Shown piece after piece: positions 24,201 through 34,300 of a stretch of DNA of 64,000 nt. The stretch comes from Dendrophyllia cribrosa (taxonomy: Eukaryota > Cnidaria > Anthozoa > Scleractinia > Dendrophylliidae): contig JAJLRJ010000005.1 of the NCBI GenBank assembly GCA_024195265.1, positions 20,024,099-20,088,098 on the forward strand, read 5' to 3'. Below the pieces are notes generated by a model. That model searched no databases and had not been told where the DNA came from. It saw nothing but the letters and a program-made list of their open reading frames with translations. The position numbers were made by a program, and so were the translations under genes. Position 1 is the first letter of the stretch. Every line of letters begins with the position of its first letter.

Positions 24201-27200
24201 TCCTGGCTGGTTATGTCTCCTTTTAGCAATATAACTGCGAGACCTTTCACTGTAACAAACTTGTGATAGCTTCCTCCCACGATACTATGTTCTTGTTTAC
24301 CATTTAAGAGTACTGCAGAGTTGGTGTTGCATCCAACTGTTTTAGGCTTCTCGACTTGCTCTTGACTACAAGCGGGTAAAATAAAATTTGATTTGTCTTC
24401 AGTCTTGATAACTGCAATGCCTTCAACAGCGCTACTTGATACCTGGAAAACTATATTTTCCCAAGCTTGTTTCTCGTCACTCGGGGTGCTATCCTTATTT
24501 CGTCCATTATTAGAATCCTGGTGGACTTGATTCTGATGTGAAGTGCTATAACATTGACTAGAGGAACGTATCTCTGTTGCAGAATAGCCAGCTGGGGTCT
24601 TTTCGTTTTCAACCGTCGTTTCTGATGAATGTGAAGCAGATACCTGTGTAGTGGATCTGGGCCCGTCTGCATGTATCACACTGTTAACAGAAGCGTATTT
24701 AGGTGTTGCTGGTGCTTTTTGGATTTGCTCCACATAACTTTCTTTTGGCATGGACGAATCGCCTATTTCATATGCGTTATCGTTTCTTATCAAGCTTTGG
24801 GATGCCAAATGTGCACCAGTTTGTTCTGCATTAAGGTTGCTCTTTAATGAAACGCTTGCAAAAAAGGGCGGTTCACTTTGAAAGGTAAACGAAGAAATAT
24901 CTTTTAGAAATGCATTAATGGTAGTGTCATCTTCGCAAACTATACGAAATTCGTTAATGCCACTGTGTATCGAGCCAACATTTTTTCCGAAGGCTGCAAT
25001 AACACGAACGATAACTTCCACTGAAACTTCAACCGGAATGTCATTCCATTTTTGTCCTAATAGAGGAAGAGCAATTGATTTGTGTCTGTACCCTGATGAG
25101 AGCAGAAGTCCTTCCTTTAGACATCTTTGCATCTCGCGTTTGCATTTCTTCTCGTCCTGTTTTTCGTTATTCCACGATGGAAGAACGGCATGAAGGACAG
25201 ATCGACAAGACAAGTTACCACCAGCGGTGATGAATGTGTAACTGTCTTTCGCGGGAGCTTGGTTTTGGGTCATACTAAGATATTCGTCTTTTATTGCTTG
25301 GCCTCCTTTCTCAACTATCTGTTTTGACAATCCTTTCTCGCAAGAAAGCGTTGAGTTGATAGGATTGAGGAGAACATCAACCACCTGGCTGGTTATGTCT
25401 CCTTTTAGCAATATAACTACGAGACCAGTCACTGTAACAAACTTGTGATAGCTTCCTCCCACGATGCTATGTTCTTGTTTACCATTTAAGAGTACTGCAG
25501 AGTTGGTGTTGCATCCAACGGTTTTAGATTTCTCGACTTGTCCATGACTGAAAGCGGGTAAAATAGAATTTGATTTGTCTTCAGTCTTGATAACATCAAG
25601 CGACTTTGGTTTAGACAGCCAGTCACGAGCGTTAGATGTATTCTCCGGGATTTCATGACACAACTGCGAGTTTAGGTTATTTGGTTTTATTTCGTCTTGC
25701 TCAGTGCTGTTTACAATTATTTTTGCATCACAGTATTGCTTTGTTTCTTCGTGGTTTTGTGTTTTGTCTTTGGTATTGTTAGTGCCAACATTAGAGACCT
25801 TGGATTTTGAAAATGGCAACGTGTCGAGAACGACTTTGGGCTCATTTTGAGATATTGAAATGCTTGCATTTACTTCATTTTCCTTATGGCGGGCGTTAAA
25901 ACGTTTTACTGCTCCGTAGCTTTTATTTTGTTTTTCATGAGCTTTCTCTGCAACGGATAAGACAAGCTTGCTTGGATCAGTAGAATATTCACTGTTTGGC
26001 ACCGAGTCACCAATCACTTGAGCCTCAGGTATAGGAATGTTGGTAGCTAAGTCGCTTTCTTTTAGATAGGTGTCACATTTGACTTTTCTGTATCCTTTAT
26101 TCGTTTTAGCCTGAAGTTTCTTTGAAAGAAATGTTGGAAGTTTCTTCTGCTCAGTAGAAGGTTTTCTGCGTTGAGTAGGGTGTCCGATAGCTTGGGAATG
26201 AAGTACATTACTTTGGAACTTCTCTTTCAATTTGGTCTTCAATATATCATTTACACTCTTTATTTGCTCGAAGATACCCGATACGACAAATCCATCGAAC
26301 GTTTCCTTCCAGTCGACATCTGTTTCATCCTGGATTGTTTGAAGGATGGTCTTCATAGTGGAAGTGCTTTCGCCAAAGATTTTAGGATTAAGTCGGCCAG
26401 AAACCTTACCAAAAACCTTGAAAAAAAAATAAAAATATATATTGAACACCGACCTAGCAGAGGACACCCACTTACAATGCCAAATCAGATCGCAAGAATC
26501 ATTCCGAGGCGACTAGAAGCAGATATAGGTGTGGTACACCTGCACGCTCACTGCCCTTGACTAGTAGTAGTAGTAGACTTTATTTAAAGAGGGCGACACT
26601 CAATAGTGAAAAAACACTAACAAACTTGTGGCTCTTGATTCAAAATATATAAATTACATTAACAATATATTAAATAACAAGACTAACTAGTTAATTACAA
26701 ATTCATAGATGAAATTCTAAAAATAAAAATTATAATAATAAAAAAATAATAAAAAGCTAAGCTAAGCTCTGGGGATGAGGGTGCGACTGGACTTGAGGTA
26801 CCAGCTTTTTTATGGAAAATAGTACCCTTGCTGATCCAAAACACTGGGTCACATCCATGGAATCCACAATCTGCGTCCTTAGTTAGCCTGACTAGTATAT
26901 AGGGAATCAGAGGTTTCTGATTTACAGGTATAAACAGCAATTAGGCGCTATTAGTACCAACAGAAACCCATAAGTGGGTTGAAACGTGCAACTGTCTCTT
27001 GTACGCTTCAAAACAAGCTTCCGATTATTGAATTTGCTAAGAAGTTGTTACAGCCATATTTGGAAAATCAAGATAAAAATATTAACCAATCAATTCGCTA
27101 GAAAAACTTGCTTCCAATCTCGAGGGACCGAGGGGTTTCCAAATATGGTACTTAGCAAAAAATGAATATTCGGAAGCTGTGAATGCGCGTTACACGTTTC

Positions 27201-30200
27201 AACCAAAGGTTTCTGGTACCAAGCAATAGTACCAACATTACAGTATCACAAATTGAAGCATTTTGCCAGAACATTTCGTACGTGGCTTTCTGAGGCAAAA
27301 ACGCCAAAATATCAGATGGTCCTCAGAAAAGAATAACAACAACAAGAATGACTTGGTAAAGCGATTCACGACAAAGCATTAAAAACATGGTAATCATCAA
27401 CAACCCCAGTCTCGCTTGACTTTGAAATATATTTCAACTTTTCAGCGATGCAGCATACCTGTACGAGCAATGCAACAAAACAAATAAAGCAAAGCTTCCC
27501 CATGTCCAGGTGTCGTGTATGGCATAACTGAGCGCAAAGAAAAACCTTTACGGTTATTCGTGTAATATCGATTCGTCATGCAGGCTCACGTTTTGATTTT
27601 GACGTGTGAAATGCAAATTACTCTCATGATACTATTAGTGCCGAGACCTGTAAATCGGAAATCGCTGATTATTGGAGTGTTTCTTGGTGTTGCGGAAGCC
27701 ATTGTTGGTTAGCTTTTGTGTTGTGGTGTGGGTATTGTTCAGTGTCTTTTGAATCTTTTGTTTTACGTCATTTGGTGATCACACCATCCGCAACACCAAG
27801 AAACTACCAATTATTTCGAAAGAGTATCCTTAGTACAGCAAGTCAAACCTGGCCATGGAAAGCCTTGTCCACACTTATAACACTGATAGACGAGAAGTAC
27901 ATAATTACCTGATCCGGAATGGAACGATGATACAACTCAAGTGTTACCAGTGAGCCATCTATTTCATGCTGCCTCTTCAAAACGGACACGGCAACTGTTG
28001 AGAAAGTAAAAATAAAACAATGTCCTATGAACACCCATATGTTGTACTGCTGCGGCTACTGACTGTTGCTGACTGCTGCTGCTGCTACTAGTGCTGCTGC
28101 TGTTGTTGCTGCTACTAGTGCTGCTGCTGTTGTTGCTGCTACTAGTGCTGCTGCTGCTTATGGTGATGATCAGGATGATGATAATGATAAAAATGTAGCG
28201 GTACACGACGACAAAAACCGAACCAAAGCGTGAGCAAAAACAAAACTGTTTGACCCTTTGCCCACATCATAGAGCCCGAGGTATAACGAAACGATGACGT
28301 AACAACATTGAAACCATTATGGACAGCGACAACAATTAAACCCTATCAGATTAGCCTGTAGGATTATCACAGACCGAATTGGTCTCAAAACCGTCTTTTT
28401 GTTACTATATATTGACTTTTGTCTATATTCTTCCTTTGTAAAATTGACCTGATGAGTTCCTGTTTTTACAATGTCTCACTTAGACCACTTACTTACTCAT
28501 TAAACTTTTTTATGTCTGAATGACACATAAGGCTTCCATGTTTCAGGTCGCCCAATTAGCCAAAGTTAGGGAAATTTTGCATCTGATTTTTCATACTAAA
28601 AAAAATATCAAATTTGGTCCCTCAGGGCAACCCCTGGAAATTGCTGAAGAAAACATTTTGAGACCAAACGAAATGTGTTTTTAAAGTTACTAGACAAAGT
28701 GTAATTCACATGCAAGATTTGAAGAAAATTTGTTTCATGGCAAATTTTGATTATGAGGATCTTAGGGAGACAGCCACTTAAGGTGTTTCGATACAGTTTT
28801 CTGGAGACCATACGTACATTTTTCAATCGACTTTTAAGCGGTCTTTTCCAAGTCAGATCGACGTGAAACGATCGACGTGACGTGGTTTTGAATTGAAGTT
28901 TGGCTAAGTATATATTCTGGTAAAATCGATATTACCATGACGACGATAAACAAGAAACTTCGAAATCAGTAAACGTGAAATTTAGCGCGTTTAAGATTTC
29001 GCATTGAAAATCCCACATAGACATCTTAAAATATGGTATATGGCATATATATTTTGCAAGAATAAAAAAATTCTGTATGTTTGATTTCAAATAAATCGCA
29101 ATAACGTTTCAAACCTTACTATTTGTGTACTGGTAACTATAAATTGATCGAGAGATTAACACTGGTTTTGTGAAATTACTTAATCATAGTGTCAAAAAGT
29201 AGCTTGATGTTATGTTTGTAAACCTTCAAAGTTTTGTTTACTTTCTCTTTTGCGATCTTAAGAACTACCTTTTTTCCAAACATCGCTTCATGTGTAATGT
29301 TTGGATAATTTTCGATTTTGATCGCTTTTGCAAAAATCTTAGAAACGGCTCGATGGATTTTTTTAAAACGTTCACTGCGCATGCTTACTGATGTGCAAAA
29401 TATTATCTGAACGTTTCATTGACATTGATTCACTGGAACGCCTTTAAATTTAAAGATGAAGACGACGTACGAACTACGGTACCACTGCTCCATTATAAGA
29501 AACCGAGTATGAACGAGCCGTAAGCGATAAATTAACTAGTAGTAAACACACATTTGAAGTCGTTCGACCGGAAATAGGTAAATAGGTAAATTAGTCAAAT
29601 TCTTGATTTGAACAACATGATTTTATCATGACATTTACAGACATTATAGCCGGAATTTTAAATAAATTTTTAAACAGTTAAAACTATTCTGACCACAGCC
29701 GCAAGCGTGGCGTTTCATAGGTTTTTTTTGTTGTCGTTGCAGTTTCATCTACCTGTCATTTTTATTCCGCTTTCAGTTTCGATTAAACATACTGCCGTGA
29801 CATAAATAAACTATGCAGCTGATTAAAAAAGTGGCTTCGAATAGGCTTACCATTTCTCTCAGTGTTACGCGACCCTTTGAATTAAAAACTACTTTGAGCA
29901 GTTCGATTTACCCTGCCGTCAATCATACCTTATATGGAAAGAGTTCGTTTCTTCGGACGCCATTGCAGGCTGGTGATCACGCAGGAGTATACAAACTCCT
30001 CCTACTAGGTATGATTGACGGCAGAGTAAATTGAAATTGCTCAAAGTAGTTTTGATTCGAAGGGTCGCGTAACAGTGAAATCAGTGGTAAAACGTGGGCA
30101 CCATATATTGGCGAATGTGCACACAACCAAATGGAGTTGGAAATTAAAGGCCAGAATTATCTACTAGATAAAGGAATTATATTAGTTTGTAGAGTTAGGC

Positions 30201-30742
30201 CCCTTTATCTATCTGTTTTATGATATAAACTCGAACTTGCAATTGGTAGATAAGACGACTACACCAGCAATTTTGGTAGACAGAACTTTCTAAAATGATC
30301 GCGCTAACAAATATCGTTTTACGACCAAGTTCTTTCTTTGGAGAAGATATAACTTGATGTACCGGGTGTTTTATACACTCCTATAATTCATTACAGTAAG
30401 CGAATATTTTCGATCAAGCCGACTTATGCGACTTCCGGTGAAAAAAGCGCATTTTATTAGACAACAGTAGATAGCAGCCAGGTTACATACTTAGATTACA
30501 ACCACACTCCACTAACCTTCTGATGTTTCAAATGTAACAACTGCAGTTCCTTCCTTCAACAGGCGGACACATTCAACCTCTCCTCCACCATTTCGCCTTC
30601 TTTGAAAGTGAATAGTTACGTCTTCCGCTTTCGTTGCAGGTGAAAGATTTTTAACTACTACACTTCTTGAGGTATAGTCTTCAGCTGTAACTTGACTGGA
30701 TGTTTTCAAAGAACAGTCGCTGGCAATAAATGTGTATGCCAT
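15199..30742 (-). CDS. DTX3L-like: RRM-macrodomain(x3)-RING-Deltex protein (six exons, about 2044 aa)
   Basis: Model: complement of 15199-15268, 18160-18574, 19479-19679, 21280-26416, 27909-27994 and 30517-30742; all junctions keep phase. Domains: RRM about 10-100; KH-like segment about 105-170; charged linker; three 394-residue units (about 378-1559), each with a macrodomain; linker; RING about 1824-1865; DTC about 1913-2044 (GNQPPG, HPNPG, NGYPDEGYL). Deltex RING-DTC proteins are E3 ligases whose DTC binds ADP-ribose or NAD; macrodomains bind ADP-ribose. In vertebrates DTX3L (RRM/KH-like, RING, DTC) partners with PARP9 (macrodomains); this gene holds both parts in one chain. It is expected to be cytosolic or nuclear, with no signal peptide or membrane segment. 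It starts 494 bp from a divergent PARP14-like gene. The DTC active-site residues are substituted. The ligase fold is well supported; its substrate is unknown. Confidence 0.88.
15385..15520. repeat. Inverted repeat (GGCGGCCATGTTGGTGGTCAA)
   Basis: Arms of about 21-30 bp at 15389-15409 and 15482-15510 are mirrored around a 70-bp spacer. Each is flanked by CACGTGAC. It is MITE-like and lies in the last intron of the macro-Deltex gene. Confidence 0.6.
15610..15856 (+). mobile_element. LINE 3' fragment (RTE-like) with GAT-repeat tail
   Basis: The 70-aa frame at 15627-15839 has the pattern LYGDIPPVSTTLRMRRLRFS, followed by GHCWRS and HGKRSRGRPAKT. This is typical of the extreme C-terminus of RTE/CR1-like LINE polyproteins. 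It ends in a (GAT)n tail, the RTE-style 3' end. It is heavily 5'-truncated and lies inside the last intron of the minus-strand gene. Confidence 0.7.
16037..16362. repeat. 163-bp tandem duplication (two copies)
   Basis: 16037-16199 and 16200-16362 are nearly identical (about five differences), starting AAGGAAAATATAAACAATGA. Confidence 0.9.
16738..16983. mobile_element. 246-bp MITE, family copy 1
   Basis: Terminal repeats of about 45 bp contain TGTTACGCGACCCTTCGAAT. A copy more than 90% identical is at 29847-30090. The copies sit in introns 5 and 1 of the macro-Deltex gene. Confidence 0.85.
17263..17893. mobile_element. MITE-like element with TCAAACGTCGAACTTTTC termini
   Basis: The left end (GTTCAAACGTCGAACTTTTC, then GTGCCGAACCTAATT) is mirrored at 17857-17893. 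An extra copy of the terminal motif lies inside at about 17430. Confidence 0.6.
18160..18574 (-). CDS. DTX3L-like: Macro-Deltex exon 5 (DTC domain core)
   Basis: Acceptor CTTTTTCACAG. The encoded Ser-rich linker leads into GNQPPGQMMW, LPGFQGYGTI, GIQGLEHPNPGGVYKG, AYIPETLEGKQALKLL and LVFTV, the conserved Deltex C-terminal core. The donor is AAG/GTTAGC at 18160/18159, phase 2. Without splicing the frame reaches a stop at 18117, but that tail has no Deltex similarity. Confidence 0.88.
18914..19048. mobile_element. Palindromic MITE (ATGGGCAGTGC termini)
   Basis: Arms of about 45 bp containing TACGCACGAGTTGGTTYGTA are mirrored. It lies in intron 4 of the macro-Deltex gene. Confidence 0.7.
19479..19679 (-). 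CDS. DTX3L-like: Macro-Deltex exon 4 (RING finger)
   Basis: Acceptor CCTAGTTTCAG, donor CAAC/GTAAGT, phase 1 at both ends. Cysteines and histidine follow C-x2-C-x14-C-x2-H-x2-C-x2-C-x10-C-x2-C (residues 1824-1865), a C3HC4 RING. In DTX3L the third ligand and the His are one residue apart; here they are two apart. Confidence 0.85.
19986..20574. mobile_element. TTAA-flanked non-autonomous element
   Basis: Termini CCCTATTCGGCCTGG and complement lie between TTAA at 19982-19985 and 20575-20578. It contains a G13 run near one end and a C18 run near the other. It lies in intron 3 of the macro-Deltex gene. A reverse-oriented relative is at 12727-13020. Confidence 0.75.
21280..26416 (-). CDS. DTX3L-like: Macro-Deltex exon 3 (KH-like segment, three macrodomain units)
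   Basis: A single 5137-nt exon. The acceptor (T-run then CAAG) at 26417 gives phase 0; the donor AATG/GTAATA at 21280/21279 gives phase 1, joining the RING exon. The open frame runs past the donor to 21116, but those last residues look like translated intron. It carries three tandem units of exactly 394 codons, each with a macrodomain (VDVLLNPINPTLSC, then KGLSKQIVEKGG, GNLPCRSVLHAVLPSW, SIALPPLGQDWNDIP). Confidence 0.88.
22052..25597 (-). repeat. Three exact-period 1182-bp tandem coding repeats
   Basis: Units 24416-25597, 23234-24415 and 22052-23233 have the same length with no indels and differ by scattered substitutions only. The marker TTCAGTCTTGATAAC recurs at 25580, 24398 and 23216. 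Each unit encodes one macrodomain plus its linker. Confidence 0.95.
26565..26650 (-). mobile_element. SINE/LINE 3' tail fragment
   Basis: The segment GACTTTATTTAAAGAGGGCG and the following 50 bp match the tail of the SINE at 34937-35226. No tRNA-like head is attached. It is in the minus orientation, preceded by a (TAG)n run. Confidence 0.5.
27679..27804. mobile_element. 126-bp MITE, copy A
   Basis: Termini GTTTCTTGGTGTTGCGGA and complement. It is nearly identical to 40002-40127. It lies in intron 2 of the macro-Deltex gene, next to exon 2. Confidence 0.85.
27909..27994 (-). CDS. DTX3L-like: Macro-Deltex exon 2 (end of RRM)
   Basis: Acceptor TTTCTCAACAG, donor GATCAG/GTAATT, phase 1 to 0. 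It encodes VAVSVLKRQHEIDGSLVTLE and nine more residues: the last helix and strand of the RRM. It matches exon 2 of the divergent PARP14-like gene in position, size and phase. Confidence 0.8.
28060..28160. repeat. CTG/TTG triplet repeat array
   Basis: Imperfect GCTGCTGCTGTTGTTGCTGC units, repeated three times with ACTAGT spacers, in intron 1 of the macro-Deltex gene. The Ser/Thr-rich frame across it is not a gene. Confidence 0.8.
29847..30090. mobile_element. 244-bp MITE, family copy 2
   Basis: Same family as 16738-16983, in intron 1 of the macro-Deltex gene. The ends TTACCATTTCTCTCAGTG and their complement are present. Confidence 0.85.
30517..30742 (-). CDS. DTX3L-like: Macro-Deltex exon 1 (start, RRM)
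   Basis: The ATG at 30742 begins a 75-codon exon with an RRM-like fold. The RNP1-side strand carries RRRNGGGEVECVRLL, the same RRxxGGGEV motif seen in PARP10/14-type RRMs. Donor AAG/GTTAGT, phase 1. Upstream, a CTTTAACAG sequence before the ATG could be the acceptor of a 5'UTR intron. Confidence 0.82.
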
Positions 30743-30835
30743 TTCAGTACTCTTTTCACGGCCAGGCGCTGACTACTGTTAAAGATAAAATGAATGTATT
30801 AAAGTCAGAGTTCTTATTTTAACAGTTGTTTTGGT

Positions 30836-30866
30836 TTCTTGGAATCCCCGGTTTGGTTTCCCGGAA
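30836..30866. promoter_or_regulatory. Two candidate STAT/GAS motifs
   Basis: TTCTTGGAA and TTCCCGGAA are spaced 13 bp apart, both TTCNNNGAA, about 95-125 bp upstream of the macro-Deltex ATG. They may fall in its 5'UTR or intron. Confidence 0.45.
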
Positions 30867-31106
30867 TGACATCAATTCGTTGTGAGAGGGGTGGGAACGG
30901 CAAGAACCCTGACACTGTACTTTATATCAACTGTTCGCATCATTTAAACCATTCTTGGCAAAGGGATCGATAATTCCATATAAAACTAACATAATGTAGA
31001 TTTTATCAAACGAATTGTCTGTTCGATGAAGCCATTTTCAATTGAAAAACAAATAAGCTCTCATACCCACCCGTTGTTATTTACTTTATAGCGTGACATC
31101 ACGTCC

Positions 31107-31116
31107 GGGACTTTCC
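31107..31116. promoter_or_regulatory. Candidate NF-kappaB site GGGACTTTCC
   Basis: It is an exact match to the classical kappaB decamer, 120 bp upstream of the PARP14-like ATG and beside a CCAAT box. Confidence 0.5.
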
Positions 31117-31162
31117 CGGCCAATTTCTCTGAATAGCAAACAAAGCCTCCTCACGGTTTAGC

Positions 31163-31172
31163 TTTCAGTTTC
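31163..31172. promoter_or_regulatory. Candidate IRF/ISRE element
   Basis: TTTCAGTTTC is the complement of GAAACTGAAA (GAAANNGAAA consensus), 64 bp before the PARP14-like start codon. Confidence 0.4.
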
Positions 31173-31235
31173 GAATGATGACGCGGAAAACGACAAGTTT
31201 ATCCGCATAAAAGTGAGAAATAACCTGCCGTAGAC

Positions 31236-31398
31236 ATGGATGGAAGCCGGATTTACGTTCGAGTTACCGGAAAACCAATTTCAAAGAAAGAATTAGAAAT
31301 ATATTTTCAATCTCGCAAACAGTCTGGCGGTGGAGACATCAGCTCGATAGAGCAGATTAACGATGAGGAGTTCATCATTACATTTGAAGACCAGGAGG
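31236..31398 (+). CDS. PARP14-like: PARP14-like exon 1 (start, RRM1)
   Basis: ATG at 31236; RRM with [14 protein letters not shown]; donor GGAGG/GTAAGC, phase 1. Parallel to exon 1 of the divergent gene. Confidence 0.85.
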
Positions 31399-34300
31399 GT
31401 AAGCGATATGTTACTTATCTACTGTTCCTTCATTGTAATTCGGAGCGATTACAGAATTCAGTGCCATTTAAAAAAGAAGCTATTTTCACGGGTCGAACAT
31501 TATAGCTTGGTTTCGTTCTAAAGTTAAATTATTCTCTTTCATTCATTTTGTCTGCTTCCGGTCTCGCTTTCATAATTGGTCTCTATGTCATCTCGACTGA
31601 GTATTTTTGTATATATTTCCCTTATTATTTCAAACTAGTGTGCATCAGCGAAATAACTTGGTTTTGAAACCGGTTTGATTAGAAAGGATACACTGACTAA
31701 CAAATTATTCAAATTAGTTTAGATGTTGGCAGTCAAAAATTCAAAACTCTTGTACATATAAAAATTGAATTTTAATTCAGTGAGTTTCGACTATATGTAG
31801 CTAAAATTAAACGTTCAATGATTTACCCTATTTTATTCAAGGAGTGTACCAAGTTTTTAAATTTATTTTGTATCTTTGGTATTCATACAAAATTAATATT
31901 GCATACAAAAGTCACACAGTCTGCTTGGGGTCTCAAGATTGCGTGACACGAATGTGTAAACGTTTGTTTTAATGGGAGACTTACCAGAAGATATCGAGAA
32001 GCAATGGAATTTTATTTTAAAGTTTTTCCAAACGGAATTTTCTCCTTTCCAGTTCATTTTTAACATGCTTTTAATATGCAGAGCACTTGACAAAAGCCAG
32101 ATGACAATTTTTTTTCCCTTGTATTGGCAGTTGCAAGAAATGTAACATTCAGAACGCATGCTCTTAACGGAGAACGAGTTGAGTTGTCATGTCGTCCGTT
32201 CAATGGGGAGAATACACCATCAAATCAGGTAAGATCAGTACTGGTGGCACTTCTTCTCTATAAGCAAAAGCGGATCCTCTGTAGAGGCCGGCAAATGATC
32301 CCGGCCGGCAAATGATCCCCGGCCAGCAAATGATCCCCAAATTGGCCGGCAAATGATCCCCGGACCGGAAATGATCCGCTCGCCAAAAACTAGGAATGGC
32401 GTGGAATCTAGTTTTTGGATAATGGATTAAGAACAATTCTCATTAATACTTAAATGGCAATCTTTTTTCAAATGTAAGCAAAACTCTCTGATTTTAAATT
32501 GTTATACAAAGACATAGGACATAATTCAGCCTATTGGCTGCGACGTTTTTATATAAATAAACTATCTATCTAAGACAAAACTTGTACAACTGTTGAAGAA
32601 GAAGTCCACAGTTTAGCCCAACAATAACAGTAACAGTTGGAGGCAAACTGGAACATGTCTTGTCTGTCATGTCGCACAAACGATGCGATTTTTAAAAAAA
32701 AGCGGTGAAAATTGCACGACAGTCGTGTAGTCTCGCGACTTTTTTCTGCGATTTTTTTTCGGCCATCGAGCTGCCCATGCGAGGCTAGGGTGGCCACGAT
32801 ATAATCCCAAAATGTAATGAAAATGCAATCTAAAAACACTTGAAATGTCCGCTAATACAGGTTTCGTGTAACTGACAAAATGGCCTAATGTTGCTGTCCG
32901 CGTCCGCTTAATAGAGGGGTCCGCTAAATACAGGTTCGATTTACAGTAAATATGGGAAGAAAATGTCGGGACCCAAGCAGGTGTCCGCTTAATAGAGGGC
33001 GTCCGCCTATATGGGGTCCGCTAAATACAGGTTTCACTCTGGGTTTCACTGTAGTATACACCGAATGCAAATATGGCAGTCCAACAATTTTTTGTTTGGA
33101 CAGGTTCTCAAGAAAAGAAAAGCAGTTGAATAATAATAAAGATCAGGTCAAAATAAGTCAATGTGTGCATTTTCAAGGCCATATTCCTTTTTTAGGAGAA
33201 GTTATAGGCAATCAAATTTTGGGAAAAACATGAAAGCGAGGCTAGTGAGGATATAACAAAAACAAAATTAATAAAACTTTCCAGTGATTAAACTCCACGC
33301 CATTCCTTTTTTTTACTCGGTATCATTTGTGGGGATCATTTCCGGTCCGGGATCATTTGCCAGCCAATTTGGGTATCATTTACGGGCTGGGGATCATTTG
33401 CTGGCCTGAGGTCCAGGAAAGGAGGCTGCCCAGAAAAAATAATGGTTCAGAATGACATGCACGTTACAGGGGGTGACAACTCCAAGAAGGTCTGTTTCGG
33501 GAGAAAAACAAAATTCTTCCGGGAATATGAAGATTTTGCCGGGAATCTGGAGACTCAAAAAATTTTCGGGAAAACATGAGATAATGTTGTTAAAATTTCG
33601 GGAAGTTTGAAATTTTTTCGAGAATGTCTCCGTCACGTTCTCCCGTCACGTTGATTTCCTCAATCGTTCTAAACAACACAAGAGGATCTGCGGCTTTTCC
33701 CTACACTATAGTGACACGAAAAGCCGCAAAATTCATCTTCCAGCTCGGTACGCTTACCATTATATTCAACTAATTTATTCTTGTTTTGCTCACCAATAGC
33801 GTAGCTCCATCGTTTGATATATAAACCACACACAACCCACAATCCCTTGATTCGTTTTGACGATGGGCTGGCGCTCGAAACGTCAGCTTTTGGATCTCTT
33901 TACTGCGGCAAATTTCCCTTATAATTCAACACATTGATACATTGCTCAAATATGGTCAAAAAGTTATCGATATACGCTATGTCTACATGACGTATATCCA
34001 ACGATGGAGGTAAATTTCGCATTTTGACAAGAGAATGTAAAAATGACGGACCGGCCTCGATATTTTTTCTTCAAACTGTGCTTTGTTATCAATGTGTTGA
34101 ATTTTTAAACCATTATTGCGCTCTAGCTTGCCCAATTTTAGCCGACTCGGCCTACGGCCTCGTCGGCTAAGAATTAGGCGATATCACGCGCGCTTTCGCG
34201 CTATAATAGTTAATTATCCGGAACTCAGTTGATAAAACCAAATTTTCGTGTTTCTCTCCTCCATCCAGATACCACGAAGCTCAGTCAGCCGACTCGCATA

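Larger units (their letters stand above)
30743..31235. promoter_or_regulatory. Shared 493-bp intergenic (bidirectional promoter) region
   Basis: The two start codons face away from each other across 493 bp with no ORF between. It holds TTCTTGGAA (30836-30844) and TTCCCGGAA (30858-30866), both STAT/GAS type; a kappaB-like GGGGATTCC (minus, 30841-30849); a perfect GGGACTTTCC within a CCGGGA-CTT-TCCCGG palindrome (31105-31119); CCAAT (31120-31124); and TTTCAGTTTC (31163-31172), the complement of the IRF/ISRE core GAAACTGAAA. Function is inferred. Confidence 0.6.

Noticed and set aside
22554..25327. Recurrent 60-120 aa plus- and minus-strand frames across the macrodomain units
   Set aside because: They repeat three times at the 1182-bp period as shadows of the real coding frame.
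27964..28206. Ser/Thr/Asn-rich minus-strand frame
   Set aside because: It is a translated triplet microsatellite in an intron; only 27909-27994 is exon.
29176..29382. Lys-rich minus-strand frame as an extra macro-Deltex exon
   Set aside because: No acceptor/donor pair keeps phase between exons 1 and 2, and exon 1 to exon 2 already completes the RRM.
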